From Celeribacter ethanolicus (lineage in GTDB: Bacteria; Pseudomonadota; Alphaproteobacteria; Rhodobacterales; Rhodobacteraceae): 38,511 bases of DNA. The translations under genes were made by a program, and so were the position numbers. Positions 16,464 through 25,416 of the stretch are shown here, piece by piece. Location: the NCBI RefSeq assembly GCF_001550095.1, contig NZ_LRUC01000009.1:1-38511 (forward strand). The letters run 5' to 3'. A model generated the notes under the pieces. It did not search any database. It was not told the origin of the DNA and saw only the letters and a list, made by a program, of their open reading frames with translations. Position 1 is the stretch's first letter; the number at the start of each line of letters is the position of its first letter.

Positions 16464-17561
16464 ATGGTGGCATCCAACAAGGCATTCGTGTCTTTCGAAC
16501 ACGTTCAGAAAAGCTACGACGGCGAGACCCTCGTGGTGAAGGACCTCAACCTGAACCTGGCCAAGGGCGAGTTCCTGACCATGCTTGGACCGTCGGGCAG
16601 CGGCAAGACCACCTGCCTGATGATGCTGGCCGGGTTCGAGACGGCCACTCATGGCGAGATCCGCCTCGACGGTCGTCCGATCAACCAGGTGCCGCCGCAC
16701 AAGCGCGGCATCGGCATGGTGTTCCAGAACTACGCGCTCTTCCCGCACATGACGGTGGGCGAAAACCTGTCCTTCCCGCTGGAAGTGCGCGGCATGGGTA
16801 AGTCCGAGCGCGAAGAAAAGATCAAACGCGCCCTCGACATGGTGCAAATGGGGGCTTTCGCGAACCGTCGTCCGGCGCAGATGTCCGGCGGTCAGCAACA
16901 GCGGATCGCACTGGCCCGCGCACTTGTGTTCGATCCCAAGCTCGTGCTGATGGACGAACCGCTCGGTGCGCTCGACAAGCAGTTGCGCGAGCATATGCAG
17001 TTCGAGATCAAGCACCTGCACGAAAGCCTCGGTATCACCGTGGTCTACGTGACCCACGATCAGGGCGAGGCGCTTACGATGTCCGACCGCGTGGCGGTGT
17101 TCAATGACGGTCGTATCCAACAACTCGCGCCGCCTGCCGAGCTTTACGAACGTCCGCAGAACAGCTTCGTTGCGGGCTTCATCGGCGAGAACAACAAGTT
17201 GCCGGGCGTGATTGAAGAGCTGAACGGTGACCGCGCTGTGGTGCGTCTCGAAAACGGCGAGAAGATTGATGCGACTGCGGTGAACGTCAAGGCCAAGGGG
17301 GAAAAGACCCTCGTTTCCATTCGTCCGGAACGCGTTGAGTTCAAACCGGAGCTGATCCCCGAAGGATCGCATACCATCGACGCGGAAGTGCTCGAAATCG
17401 TCTATATGGGCGACATTCTGCGGACCCGCATGAAAGTTGCCGGGCATGACGAATTCATCGTCAAATGCCGTAACACCATCGACCAGATGCGCCTCGAACC
17501 GGGGCAGCGCCTGCGCATCGGCTGGAACCCGCTCGATGCTCGTGCGCTCGACATGATCTGA
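16464..17561 (+). CDS. PotA-class ABC importer ATPase
   Basis: This 365-residue nucleotide-binding subunit belongs to the spermidine/putrescine (POPT) importer class. Walker A GPSGSGKTT is at residues 42-50, Q-loop Gln88, signature MSGGQ at 140-144, Walker B LMDEP around 162-166 and H-loop His208. A C-terminal TOBE domain runs from about 235. It is the first gene of a four-gene importer operon (ATPase, binding protein, two permeases) ending in a strong terminator at 21125. The setting between a GbdR-like regulator and demethylation genes suggests the cargo is a betaine-related compound or an N-methylated amine rather than a polyamine, but the ATPase gives no substrate information. Confidence 0.92.
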   Translation: MVASNKAFVSFEHVQKSYDGETLVVKDLNLNLAKGEFLTMLGPSGSGKTTCLMMLAGFETATHGEIRLDGRPINQVPPHKRGIGMVFQNYALFPHMTVGENLSFPLEVRGMGKSEREEKIKRALDMVQMGAFANRRPAQMSGGQQQRIALARALVFDPKLVLMDEPLGALDKQLREHMQFEIKHLHESLGITVVYVTHDQGEALTMSDRVAVFNDGRIQQLAPPAELYERPQNSFVAGFIGENNKLPGVIEELNGDRAVVRLENGEKIDATAVNVKAKGEKTLVSIRPERVEFKPELIPEGSHTIDAEVLEIVYMGDILRTRMKVAGHDEFIVKCRNTIDQMRLEPGQRLRIGWNPLDARALDMI

Positions 17562-17652
17562 GTTTCTTTGCCCCGGCGTTCGGGACCGGGGTGAAGCCAT
17601 ACAGGCGCGGAGTGAACCGCGCGACCTATCCTGATCCAACATGGAGAGAGAC

Positions 17653-18738
17653 ATGAACAAGAAGACCCTTTTGGCCCTGACCACGGCACTTGGCGGCCTG
17701 GCGCTTCCGGCGCTGGCCGAAGACATCACCATCATGAGCTGGGGCGGGTCCTATGCCGCCGCTGAAACCGAAGCCTACTACAAGCCCTTCACCGAAGAGA
17801 CCGGCATCGGTGTCGTCTCCGTGGACGCCGACAACCCGGCAACCCCAGTGAAAGCCCAGGTGGATGCCGGCAACGTCACCACCGACGTCGCCCTGTTCCT
17901 GATCTCCGACGCGATGCGCCTGTGTGACGAAGGCCAACTTATGCCGATCGACGCCTCCCTGCTGCCCGATGGCGCGGACGGTACGCCTGCGGAAGAGGAT
18001 TTCCTCGAAGGCACGCTGAGCGAATGCATGGTGCCGAACGACATCTACGCCACCGCCGTGGCCTATGACGCGTCGCAATTCGCTGAAGGTGCGGCCCCGT
18101 CCTCCATCGCCGATTTCTTCGATACCGAGAAATTCCCGGGCAAGCGCGGCGTTCTGAAGAGCCCGAAAGTGGTTCTGGAAATGGCGCTGATGGCCGATGG
18201 CGTGCCTGCGTCCGAGGTCTACGACGTGCTCGACACCGACGAAGGTGTGGATCGTGCCTTCGCGAAACTCGACACCATCAAAGGTGACGCGATCTACTGG
18301 GAAGCCGGGGCGCAACCGCCGCAGCTTCTGGCCGATGGCGAAGTCGTCATGACCATGTCCTACAACGGCCGGATTTTTAACGCCGCCGTCAACGAAGGCA
18401 AACCCTTCGAAGTGCTCTGGGACGGTCAGGTCTATGAGTGGGAAGGCTACGTGATCCCGGAAGGCGCGCCGAACGCCGAAGCCGCGATGGAATACATCAA
18501 ATACGCGACCTCGTCCGAGCGATCCGCAAAGTTCTCCGAGCGCATCTCCTACGGCACCCCGCGTAAATCTGCGGCGCCGCTCGTGGGCAACGTCTTCGGC
18601 ACCGACATTCCGATGGCGCCGAACCTGCCGACCTACCCGGAGAACATGACCAACGCTCTGGCGTCCTCCGCTGAGTTCTGGGTCGACCGTGAAACCGAAC
18701 TGGGTGAGCGTTTCAACGCCTGGCTTCTGGCCAACTGA
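17653..18738 (+). CDS. PotD/PotF-class periplasmic substrate-binding protein
   Basis: This 361-residue extracellular solute-binding protein has a clear signal peptide (MNKKTLLALTTALGGLALPALA, about 22 residues) before mature EDITIMSWGG. I chose ATG 17653, which follows GGAGAGAG; an in-frame ATG at 17641 overlaps that site. Family features include ITIMSWGGSYAAAETEAY near the N-terminus, VDALF-type segment TTDVALFLISDAMRL, and YEWEGYVIPEGAPNAEAAMEYIKY near the C-terminus. The acidic and aromatic residues that bind polyamines in PotD cannot be verified without alignment. The ligand is therefore open; regional context favours dimethylglycine, sarcosine, choline derivatives or another betaine. Confidence 0.9.
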   Translation: MNKKTLLALTTALGGLALPALAEDITIMSWGGSYAAAETEAYYKPFTEETGIGVVSVDADNPATPVKAQVDAGNVTTDVALFLISDAMRLCDEGQLMPIDASLLPDGADGTPAEEDFLEGTLSECMVPNDIYATAVAYDASQFAEGAAPSSIADFFDTEKFPGKRGVLKSPKVVLEMALMADGVPASEVYDVLDTDEGVDRAFAKLDTIKGDAIYWEAGAQPPQLLADGEVVMTMSYNGRIFNAAVNEGKPFEVLWDGQVYEWEGYVIPEGAPNAEAAMEYIKYATSSERSAKFSERISYGTPRKSAAPLVGNVFGTDIPMAPNLPTYPENMTNALASSAEFWVDRETELGERFNAWLLAN

Positions 18739-18793
18739 TCCGACACACCGGATCTGCGTCTTATGCCGGGGGGCTTCCCCTGTTCCCCGGTAC

Positions 18794-18831
18794 TCCGGCG
18801 GAAGAGTCGTTACCTCTGCTCTTTCGCCGGA
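18794..18831 (+). other. Long intercistronic stem-loop after the binding-protein gene
   Basis: TCCGGCGGAAGAG (18794-18806) pairs with CTCTTTCGCCGGA (18819-18831): 13 positions, 12 Watson-Crick and one G-U, with a 12-base loop. No T tract follows. It lies in the 161-base gap between the binding-protein and permease genes, where such hairpins protect the abundant binding-protein mRNA. A smaller CCGGGG/CCCCGG hairpin lies just upstream (18766-18790). Confidence 0.65.
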
Positions 18832-18899
18832 CCGTGTTCAGACACGGACGTCGACAGGCCGCCAGGGCCCGTGACGCCCAATAAAAGATAGGAAAGAGG

Positions 18900-20147
18900 A
18901 TGTCTGACGTCGCTTCTCAGCTGACCACAGCGGACGGGCGCCCGCTCAAAGCCGCGCTGGCCTCGGCGCAGGCCCGGGCGAAACGCCGCGCGTTTTTTCT
19001 GGTGCTGCCGCTGTTGCTGTTCATTCTGATCACCTTCGCCATTCCGATCGGCCAGATGTTGCAGCGCTCGGTCTACAACGATCAGTTCTCCAAATCCACG
19101 CCGGCGCTTTCCGAATGGTTTGCGGCCAATCCCAAGGGCACGGCCCCGGACGAGACCGCCTATGCGGCGCTGGCCTCGGATCTTCTGCTGATGAAAGAGA
19201 CGCGGGCGGCGGGCGATGCGGGCACCAGGATCAACTATGTGGTCTCCGGAACGCGCTCGATGTTCACCAAGGCGGCCCGTGGCGCCGACAAGCTTGAGCC
19301 GCCCTATATGGAGACGTTTCTCGATCTCGACAAGGACTGGAACGACCCGCGCATCTGGAATGCGATGCGTTCGGCCGCAAGCCCCTGGACGCTCGATTTT
19401 TACACCATCGCTTTCGATATGGAACGTGACGGCGACGGCAAGCTGACCAAGGTCGACCCGAACCAACGCGTCTATTTCCGCCTGTATATCAAGACCTTCT
19501 TCCTTGCTGGCGTGATCACGGCGATCTGTCTTTTGCTGGCCTTCCCGATCGCGCATCTTTTGGCGACCCTGCCGATGGCCAAGGCGAACCTCCTGATGAT
19601 CCTCGTCCTGCTGCCGTTCTGGACCTCGCTTCTGGTGCGGACGACGAGCTGGATCGTGCTGTTGCAGGGGCAGGGTGTGGTCAACGACATTCTTGTCGCC
19701 TTGGGAATCATCGGGGACGACGGGCGTCTCCAGATGATCTACAACCAAACGGGCACAATCATCGCCATGGTGCATATCCTGCTGCCCTTCATGGTGCTGC
19801 CGCTCTATTCCGTGATGCGGGTCATTCCGGAAAGCTACACCCGCGCGGCGCGCTCCCTGGGCGCGACGAGCTGGACGACCTTCCGCCGCATCTACCTGCC
19901 GCAAACGATCCCCGGCATCGGCGCAGGCGTGCTCTTGGTCTTCATTCTTGCGGTCGGTTACTACATCACCCCGGCGCTTGTCGGTGGTGCGGACGGGCAA
20001 CTGTTCTCCAACATGGTGCAGTTCCACATGACCAAAGCCAACTGGTCCATGGCGGCGGCTCTGGCGACCATGCTTCTGGTCGGTGTGCTGGTGCTCTACT
20101 GGCTCTACGATCGCCTGATCGGCATCGACAAACTGAAACTCGGTTAA
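18900..20147 (+). CDS. PotB-class ABC permease with a large periplasmic insert
   Basis: This 415-residue permease is clearly of the spermidine/putrescine class but about 120 residues longer than a usual PotB. The first membrane segment (about 29-52) is FFLVLPLLLFILITFAIP. The second begins near residue 198 (YIKTFFLAGVITAICLLL). The 140-odd residues between them are hydrophilic and must form an external domain. The standard core follows: PFWTSLLVRTTSWIVLL and the EAA loop YTRAARSLGATSWTTFRRIYLP. GAAAGG-type spacing places the start at ATG 18900 (GGAAAGAGG just before it). Its stop is 12 bases before the second permease gene. The insert may contact the binding protein. Confidence 0.9.
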   Translation: MSDVASQLTTADGRPLKAALASAQARAKRRAFFLVLPLLLFILITFAIPIGQMLQRSVYNDQFSKSTPALSEWFAANPKGTAPDETAYAALASDLLLMKETRAAGDAGTRINYVVSGTRSMFTKAARGADKLEPPYMETFLDLDKDWNDPRIWNAMRSAASPWTLDFYTIAFDMERDGDGKLTKVDPNQRVYFRLYIKTFFLAGVITAICLLLAFPIAHLLATLPMAKANLLMILVLLPFWTSLLVRTTSWIVLLQGQGVVNDILVALGIIGDDGRLQMIYNQTGTIIAMVHILLPFMVLPLYSVMRVIPESYTRAARSLGATSWTTFRRIYLPQTIPGIGAGVLLVFILAVGYYITPALVGGADGQLFSNMVQFHMTKANWSMAAALATMLLVGVLVLYWLYDRLIGIDKLKLG

Positions 20148-20159
20148 GGAGAGAGACTG

Positions 20160-21098
20160 ATGGCTCTGCCAACCTACGCCTCCCAGCTCGAACGCACCTG
20201 GCATTTCATCTATCTGGTGATCTGTACTCTGGTCTTCGTCTTCCTGATCGCGCCGATCCTTGTCATCGTGCCGCTGTCGTTCAATGCGGAACCCTATTTC
20301 ACCTACACCGACAAGATGCTCAGCTTCGATCCCGAAGGCTACAGTCTGCGCTGGTATGACTCGCTTCTGACCACGGGGATGCAGGCCCATGAGGCGGTGC
20401 GCGACGCCGCCTGGTGGTCCGATCTGTGGCACAATGCGGATTGGGTGAAAGCGGCGAAGAACTCCGTGATCATCGGCTTCTGGGCGACGATCCTGTCCAC
20501 GGTTCTGGGCACGCTCGCGGCCCTCGGCCTGGCGCGTCCCGAAATGCCCTGGCGCCGGACGATCATGGCGATCCTGATCAGCCCGATGATCGTGCCGATC
20601 ATCATCGTTGCGACGGGGATGTTCTTTTTCTACTCCAACCCCTGCGCCATCGTCGGTATGGACTGCGGTCGTCTGACCTCGACCTACACGGGCGTCATCA
20701 TGGCCCACGCGGCGCTTGGCATTCCTTTCGTGATCATCACCGTGACCGCGACTATGTCGGGCTTCGATCAATCCCTGATCCGGGCTGCGGCGAGCCTTGG
20801 CGCCAACCCGCGCCGCACCTTCTTCAAGGTGGTGATGCCGCTGATCCTTCCGGGGGTGATCTCCGGCGGTCTCTTTGCCTTCGTCGCCTCGTTCGACGAA
20901 GTGGTCGCCGTGCTCTTCATCGCCGGGCCCGATCAACAGACCATCCCGCGTGAAATGTGGAGCGGCATCCGCGAACAGATCAGCCCGGCGATCCTTGCTG
21001 TGGCGACGATCCTCGTGATCATCTCAATCTCGCTTCTGACCACGGTTGAGTTGTTGCGCCGTCGCTCCGAACGGCTTCGGGGTGTTTCCCCCCGCTAA
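20160..21098 (+). CDS. PotC-class ABC permease
   Basis: This 312-residue second permease completes the importer. It has the PotC arrangement: a first membrane segment FIYLVICTLVFVFLIAPIL, the conserved VPLSFN pair, YSLRWYDSLL after it, and the EAA loop LIRAAASLGANPRRTFFKVVMP followed by GGLFAFVASFDEVVAVLFIAGP, a signature of this class. Like its partner it has a moderately enlarged loop before the second membrane segment (TTGMQAHEAVRDAAWWSDLW). GGAGAGA precedes the ATG at 20160. A strong terminator at 21125 ends the operon after it. Confidence 0.92.
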   Translation: MALPTYASQLERTWHFIYLVICTLVFVFLIAPILVIVPLSFNAEPYFTYTDKMLSFDPEGYSLRWYDSLLTTGMQAHEAVRDAAWWSDLWHNADWVKAAKNSVIIGFWATILSTVLGTLAALGLARPEMPWRRTIMAILISPMIVPIIIVATGMFFFYSNPCAIVGMDCGRLTSTYTGVIMAHAALGIPFVIITVTATMSGFDQSLIRAAASLGANPRRTFFKVVMPLILPGVISGGLFAFVASFDEVVAVLFIAGPDQQTIPREMWSGIREQISPAILAVATILVIISISLLTTVELLRRRSERLRGVSPR

Positions 21099-21124
21099 AC
21101 GGATTGGGACAATCTGTCCTTCAT

Positions 21125-21162
21125 GCGCGCCTTCCCGCCTGGGGAGGCGCGCTTTTGCTTTT
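21125..21162 (+). terminator. Intrinsic terminator of the ABC importer operon
   Basis: GCGCGCCTTCCC (21125-21136) and GGGGAGGCGCGC (21141-21152) form a 12-pair stem, including one G-U pair, with the four-base loop GCCT, followed by TTTTGCTTTT. It lies 27 bases after the last permease gene and separates this operon from fdhA. Confidence 0.9.
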
Positions 21163-21356
21163 GACGCAGATGTTCTGTCGCTTTGCCTCATCTCTTCGCG
21201 CGAGCCGGACCTGGTCACGCTCTTCTGGTCGGACGCATGGACCACATGGTCTGTGCCCAGACGGCCTGTTCCGGGAGGACGAAACGGGCCGACCCTGAAA
21301 CCGCACCGGGCGTGATGTCGCGTCCGCATTGGTATGAACATAATGGGAGGAAAGTC
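21163..21356 (+). promoter_or_regulatory. Leader/promoter region of fdhA
   Basis: This gene-free stretch follows the importer operon terminator, so fdhA must have its own promoter here. GGGAGGA at about 21344-21350 is a strong ribosome binding site for ATG 21357. I could not fix a -35/-10 pair, and the TTTGCGYC motif is not present. Confidence 0.5.
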
Positions 21357-22544
21357 ATGAGTTCCAACAGAGGCGTCGTCTACATGGGCCCCGGCAAGGT
21401 CGAGGTCCAATCCATCGCAGATCCGGTGATGGCCGCCCCCAACGGGCGCAAGCTTGAGCATGCGGTGATCCTGAAAGTGATCTCCACCAACATTTGTGGC
21501 TCCGACCAGCACATGGTCCGTGGCCGCACCACCGCGCCCGAAGGTCTCGTGCTGGGTCACGAAATCACCGGCGAAGTGATCGAAAAAGGCTCTGACGTCG
21601 AAATGCTGAACGTCGGCGACATCGTCTCCGTGCCGTTCAACGTCGCCTGTGGCCGTTGCCGTTGCTGTAAAGAACAGGACACCGGCGTCTGTCTCACCGT
21701 GAACCCGGACCGTGCCGGCGGCGCCTATGGCTATGTCGACATGGGCGGCTGGGTCGGCGGTCAGGCGCGCTATGTCATGGTGCCCTACGCCGACTTCAAC
21801 CTGCTGAAATTCCCGGATCGCGATCAGGCGATGGAGAAGATCACCGATCTCACCATGCTCTCCGACATTCTGCCGACCGGCTTCCACGGTGCGGTTCAGG
21901 CCGGCGTGGGTGTGGGCTCCGTGGTCTATGTCGCGGGCGCGGGTCCTGTCGGTCTGGCCGCAGCGGCCTCTGCGCAAATCCTGGGCGCCGCCATCGTGAT
22001 GATCGGCGACTTCAACAAGGAACGTCTGGATCACGCGGCGAAGATGGGTTTTGTCCCCGTCGATCTGACCCAGAGCGACCGTCTGGGCGATATGATCGCC
22101 GAGATCACCGGCAGCCCCGAAGTGGACGCCGCCATCGACGCCGTGGGCTTTGAGGCGCGCGGGCATTCGGGCGGTGAACAACCGGCCATCGTGTTGAACC
22201 AGATGATGGACATCACCCGCGTGGCAGGCAGCATCGGCATTCCGGGCCTCTATGTGACCGAAGATCCGGGTGCGACCGACGAAGCGGCCAAAGTGGGCAG
22301 CCTGTCGCTGCGCTTCGGCCTTGGCTGGGCGAAGGCGCAGAGCTTCCACACCGGCCAGACCCCGGTTCTCAAATACAACCGTCAGCTCATGCAGGCGATC
22401 CTGCACGGACGTCTGCCGATCGCAGACATCGTGAACGCGCAGGTGATCTCGCTTGAGGATGCGGCGAAAGGCTATGAGGCCTTCGACCACGGTGCCGCGA
22501 AGAAATTCGTGCTCGACCCGCACGGCATGCTCAAGGCGAGCTGA
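21357..22544 (+). CDS. fdhA: Glutathione-independent, NAD-dependent formaldehyde dehydrogenase
   Basis: This 395-residue zinc-containing medium-chain dehydrogenase resembles Pseudomonas putida FdhA (about 399 residues), which oxidises formaldehyde to formate without glutathione. Catalytic zinc ligands are in NICGSDQH (Cys47) and LGHEITGEV (His68). Structural zinc cysteines are Cys98, Cys101, Cys104 and Cys112 in ACGRCRCCKEQDTGVC. The NAD fold starts VVYVAGAGPVGLAAAASA. The C-terminal segment GLGWAKAQSFHTGQTPVLKYN is typical of this subfamily. The start at 21357 follows GGGAGGA. It stands alone between terminators, next to genes that release formaldehyde. A related alcohol dehydrogenase function is less likely given the full-length match. 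Confidence 0.92.
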   Translation: MSSNRGVVYMGPGKVEVQSIADPVMAAPNGRKLEHAVILKVISTNICGSDQHMVRGRTTAPEGLVLGHEITGEVIEKGSDVEMLNVGDIVSVPFNVACGRCRCCKEQDTGVCLTVNPDRAGGAYGYVDMGGWVGGQARYVMVPYADFNLLKFPDRDQAMEKITDLTMLSDILPTGFHGAVQAGVGVGSVVYVAGAGPVGLAAAASAQILGAAIVMIGDFNKERLDHAAKMGFVPVDLTQSDRLGDMIAEITGSPEVDAAIDAVGFEARGHSGGEQPAIVLNQMMDITRVAGSIGIPGLYVTEDPGATDEAAKVGSLSLRFGLGWAKAQSFHTGQTPVLKYNRQLMQAILHGRLPIADIVNAQVISLEDAAKGYEAFDHGAAKKFVLDPHGMLKAS

Positions 22545-22563
22545 TCGCACTGACCCAAAACAG

Positions 22564-22594
22564 AAAGGGCGGCCCGTGATGGCCGCCCTTTTTT
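22564..22594. terminator. Bidirectional terminator between fdhA and sdaA
   Basis: GGGCGGCC (22567-22574) and GGCCGCCC (22581-22588) form an eight-pair stem with loop CGTGAT, flanked by AAA and TTTTTT (22589-22594). It lies between the convergent ends of fdhA and sdaA and can serve both strands; the plus-strand T tract is perfect. Confidence 0.92.
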
Positions 22595-22614
22595 GTTTTG
22601 CGTAGCCGATCCTC

Positions 22615-24021
22615 TCAGCACTCCGGCAGGTTCACAGCAATCCCGCCGGTGGAGGTCTCTTTATACTTGAGGTTCATGTCGCGCCCGGTTTCCAGCATCA
22701 CCTGAATGCAGTTGTCCAAGGGCATGAAATGCGTGCCATCACCGCGCAGTGACAGCGACGCCGCCGACACAGCCTTGATCGCGCCAAGTGCGTTGCGCTC
22801 GATGCAGGGCACCTGCACGAGGCCCGCAGCCGGGTCGCAGGTCATGCCGAGGTGGTGCTCCAAGGCGATCTCTGCGGCGTTTTCCACCTGTTCGTTGGTG
22901 CCGCCCATCACGGCGCAAAGCGCGCCTGCGGCCATGGCAGCGGCGGAACCAACCTCGCCCTGACAGCCGACTTCGGCGCCCGAAATCGACGCGTTGTGTT
23001 TGATCAGCCCGCCGATGGCGGCGGCGACCAGCAAGAAGTCCTTGAGCTTCGCGTCCGTCGCGCCCTGGCAATGCATGCGGTAGTAGCGCATCACCGCCGG
23101 CACCACGCCTGCCGCGCCATTGGTGGGGGAGGTGACAACGCGCCCGCCGGCCGCGTTTTCCTCGTTCACCGCCATGGCGTAGACGCTCATCCAGTCGTTG
23201 GCGACATGGGGCGCGGTGATGTTGAGACCCTGTTCGGCCTTGAGCGATTCATGGATGCCCTTGGCGCGGCGCTTGACCTTGAGGCCACCGGGCAGGATGC
23301 CGTCTTGGCTGAGCCCGCGGTCGATGCATTCGTTCATCGTCTCAATCAGACGGTCGAGTTTCGGTTCGAGATCGGCCCCGTGCACCTTGCGCTCATTGGC
23401 GCGTTTCATCTCGGCAATCGACTTGCCGGAGGAAAGCCCCATGGCGAGCATCTCTTTCGCCGTGCCGAAGGGGTAGGGGAAGTTCAGCGCTTCTTTTTCG
23501 TCATGCAGCGACACGCCATTGCGGGAGTCTTCCAACTCCTTGTCGGTCATGATGAAGCCGCCGCCGACCGAATAATAGGTCTGGGCGTAGTAGATGTTGC
23601 CGTCCTTGTCATGGCCGCGCAGGATCATGCCGTTGGCGTGGCCTTCGAGCGCCGGGCCGTAATCGAACACCAGATCTTTCTTCGGATCGAAATTCAGTTC
23701 CGGCAAGCCGTCGAGGATGATTTTCTTCTGGTCATAGACCGCCTGTTCCATTGCGTCGGCCTGATCGAGATCGAGCGTGTCCGGCAGTTGGCCGCACAGA
23801 CCCAAGATCACGGCGCGGTCGGTGGCGTGGCCCTTGCCGGTGAAGGCGAGCGAGCCGTAGAGTGTCGCAGTCAGGCGAGCGAGCGGGCCACAGCCGGGAT
23901 ATTTGCCCTTACCGGCGCGGAGGTCCTCGATAAAGCGGTGCGCGGCGACCATCGGTCCCATCGTGTGCGACGAAGAGGGCCCGATGCCGATTTTGAAAAC
24001 GTCGAAGACGGAGAGGAACAT
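22615..24021 (-). CDS. sdaA: L-serine ammonia-lyase (serine dehydratase), iron-sulfur type
   Basis: This 468-residue enzyme converts L-serine to pyruvate and ammonium, the exit of the betaine route into central metabolism. It is the fused single-chain bacterial form: an N-terminal beta domain with [14 protein letters not shown] and a C-terminal alpha domain. The [4Fe-4S] ligand cysteines fall in [28 protein letters not shown] and neighbouring segments. [12 protein letters not shown] is also conserved. I place the start at ATG 24021 ([12 protein letters not shown]), the family's usual N-terminus, with AAGG upstream; a start 21 codons earlier lacks support. It follows glyA as the last gene of the sox operon, after a hairpin. 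Confidence 0.95.
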   Translation of the reverse strand: MFLSVFDVFKIGIGPSSSHTMGPMVAAHRFIEDLRAGKGKYPGCGPLARLTATLYGSLAFTGKGHATDRAVILGLCGQLPDTLDLDQADAMEQAVYDQKKIILDGLPELNFDPKKDLVFDYGPALEGHANGMILRGHDKDGNIYYAQTYYSVGGGFIMTDKELEDSRNGVSLHDEKEALNFPYPFGTAKEMLAMGLSSGKSIAEMKRANERKVHGADLEPKLDRLIETMNECIDRGLSQDGILPGGLKVKRRAKGIHESLKAEQGLNITAPHVANDWMSVYAMAVNEENAAGGRVVTSPTNGAAGVVPAVMRYYRMHCQGATDAKLKDFLLVAAAIGGLIKHNASISGAEVGCQGEVGSAAAMAAGALCAVMGGTNEQVENAAEIALEHHLGMTCDPAAGLVQVPCIERNALGAIKAVSAASLSLRGDGTHFMPLDNCIQVMLETGRDMNLKYKETSTGGIAVNLPEC

Positions 24022-24096
24022 GGTGGTGCCTTTCGCAAATCGGGGCCTGCGCATAAACGTCAGGCCCCTCAGATCAGAGATCAACTCGGTGTGGTG

Positions 24097-24126
24097 TGTC
24101 GCGGCCCCACTCGGGAGGCCGCGACA
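24097..24126 (-). other. Intercistronic stem-loop between glyA and sdaA
   Basis: TGTCGCGGCC (24097-24106) and GGCCGCGACA (24117-24126) form a perfect ten-pair stem with a ten-base loop, starting four bases after the glyA stop on the minus strand. No T tract follows, so it probably stabilises the upstream mRNA or lowers sdaA expression rather than ending transcription. Confidence 0.6.
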
Positions 24127-24129
24127 GGA

Positions 24130-25398
24130 TCAGGCGCCGTAGATCGGGTGATCGGCGCAGAGTTTCTTCACCTCGGCCAGCACTTCGGCTTCCACGGCGG
24201 CGTCGCCTTCCGGGTTGTCGGACAGGGCGTCGAGCACACGCAGGATCAGCGAACCGATCTGTTCGAACTCGGCCTCTTTGAACCCACGGGTGGTGCCCGC
24301 AGAGGTGCCGAGACGGATGCCGGAGGTCACGAAAGGCTTCTCGGGATCGTTCGGGATCGAGTTCTTGTTGCAGGTCAGGCCAGCGCGTTCGAGCGCGATC
24401 TCGGCCACTTTGCCGGTCACGCCTTTGGGGCGCAGATCGACGAGGACCATGTGACAATCGGTGCCACCAGAGACGATGCCCAGACCGCCGACTTTCAAGA
24501 CGTCTGCCAGAGCTTTCGCGTTCTCGATCACCTGGCCGGCGTAGTCGGAGAAGGACGGCTGAAGCGCCTCACCGAAAGCCACGGCTTTCGCGGCGATGAC
24601 GTGCATCAGCGGGCCGCCCTGGTTGCCCGGGAAGACGGCGGAGTTCAGTTTTTTCGCGATCGCTTCGTCGTTGGACAGGATCACGCCACCACGCGGACCA
24701 CGCAGGGTTTTGTGAGTGGTGGAGGTGGTCACATGGGCGTGCGGCACCGGGTTCGGATATTTGCCGCCCGCGATCAGACCGGCGTAGTGGGCCATGTCGA
24801 CCATCAGATAGGCACCCACTTCGTCGGCGATCTTGCGGAAGCCTTCGAAATCGATGACGCGCGGGTAGGCAGACGCACCGGCGACGATCAGCTTCGGCTT
24901 GGTTTCCAGAGCCTTCTCGCGCACCTTCTCCATGTCGATCAGGTGGGTTTCGGGGTCGACCTCATAGGAGACGACATCGAACCACTTGCCGGACATGGTC
25001 ACCGGCGAACCGTGGGTCAGGTGACCACCATGGGCCAGCGAGAGACCCATGATGCGGTCGCCCGGCTCGAGCAGAGCGAGGAACACAGCCTGGTTGGCCT
25101 GTGCGCCGGAGTGCGGCTGCACGTTGGCGTATTCGGCGCCGAAGAGTTGTTTCAGGCGGTCGATGGCCAGAGCTTCGACCTTGTCCACGAACTCACAGCC
25201 GCCGTAGTAGCGCTTGCCGACGTAGCCCTCGGCGTATTTGTTGGTCAGAACAGAGCCCTGAGCCGCCATCACGTCCGGGGACACGATGTTCTCGGAGGCG
25301 ATCAGTTCGATCTGGGTCTGCTGACGCTCCAGTTCCTCGCCAATGGCGGAGGCGATGTCGGCGTCTGCGATTTCGTATTTTTGCAGGCGGTCAAACAT
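24130..25398 (-). CDS. glyA: Serine hydroxymethyltransferase
   Basis: This 422-residue PLP enzyme combines glycine with 5,10-methylene-THF to give serine, using both products of sarcosine oxidase. The PLP lysine is Lys230 in [16 protein letters not shown]. Other family marks are [12 protein letters not shown] near residue 32, [15 protein letters not shown] around 53-67, [11 protein letters not shown] around 92 and [14 protein letters not shown] around 199-212. AAGGA eight bases before ATG 25398 supports the start. It lies between soxG and sdaA, which indicates a catabolic isozyme; the genome probably has another glyA for biosynthesis, which cannot be checked here. Confidence 0.97.
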   Translation of the reverse strand: MFDRLQKYEIADADIASAIGEELERQQTQIELIASENIVSPDVMAAQGSVLTNKYAEGYVGKRYYGGCEFVDKVEALAIDRLKQLFGAEYANVQPHSGAQANQAVFLALLEPGDRIMGLSLAHGGHLTHGSPVTMSGKWFDVVSYEVDPETHLIDMEKVREKALETKPKLIVAGASAYPRVIDFEGFRKIADEVGAYLMVDMAHYAGLIAGGKYPNPVPHAHVTTSTTHKTLRGPRGGVILSNDEAIAKKLNSAVFPGNQGGPLMHVIAAKAVAFGEALQPSFSDYAGQVIENAKALADVLKVGGLGIVSGGTDCHMVLVDLRPKGVTGKVAEIALERAGLTCNKNSIPNDPEKPFVTSGIRLGTSAGTTRGFKEAEFEQIGSLILRVLDALSDNPEGDAAVEAEVLAEVKKLCADHPIYGA

Positions 25399-25416
25399 GC
25401 GGATGATCCTTCAGGT

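Noticed and set aside
18810-20936. A 708-codon minus-strand frame opposite the two PotB/PotC-class permease genes.
   Set aside because: It is rich in His, Arg, Asp and Gln with no recognisable domain, as expected for the antisense of hydrophobic membrane proteins.
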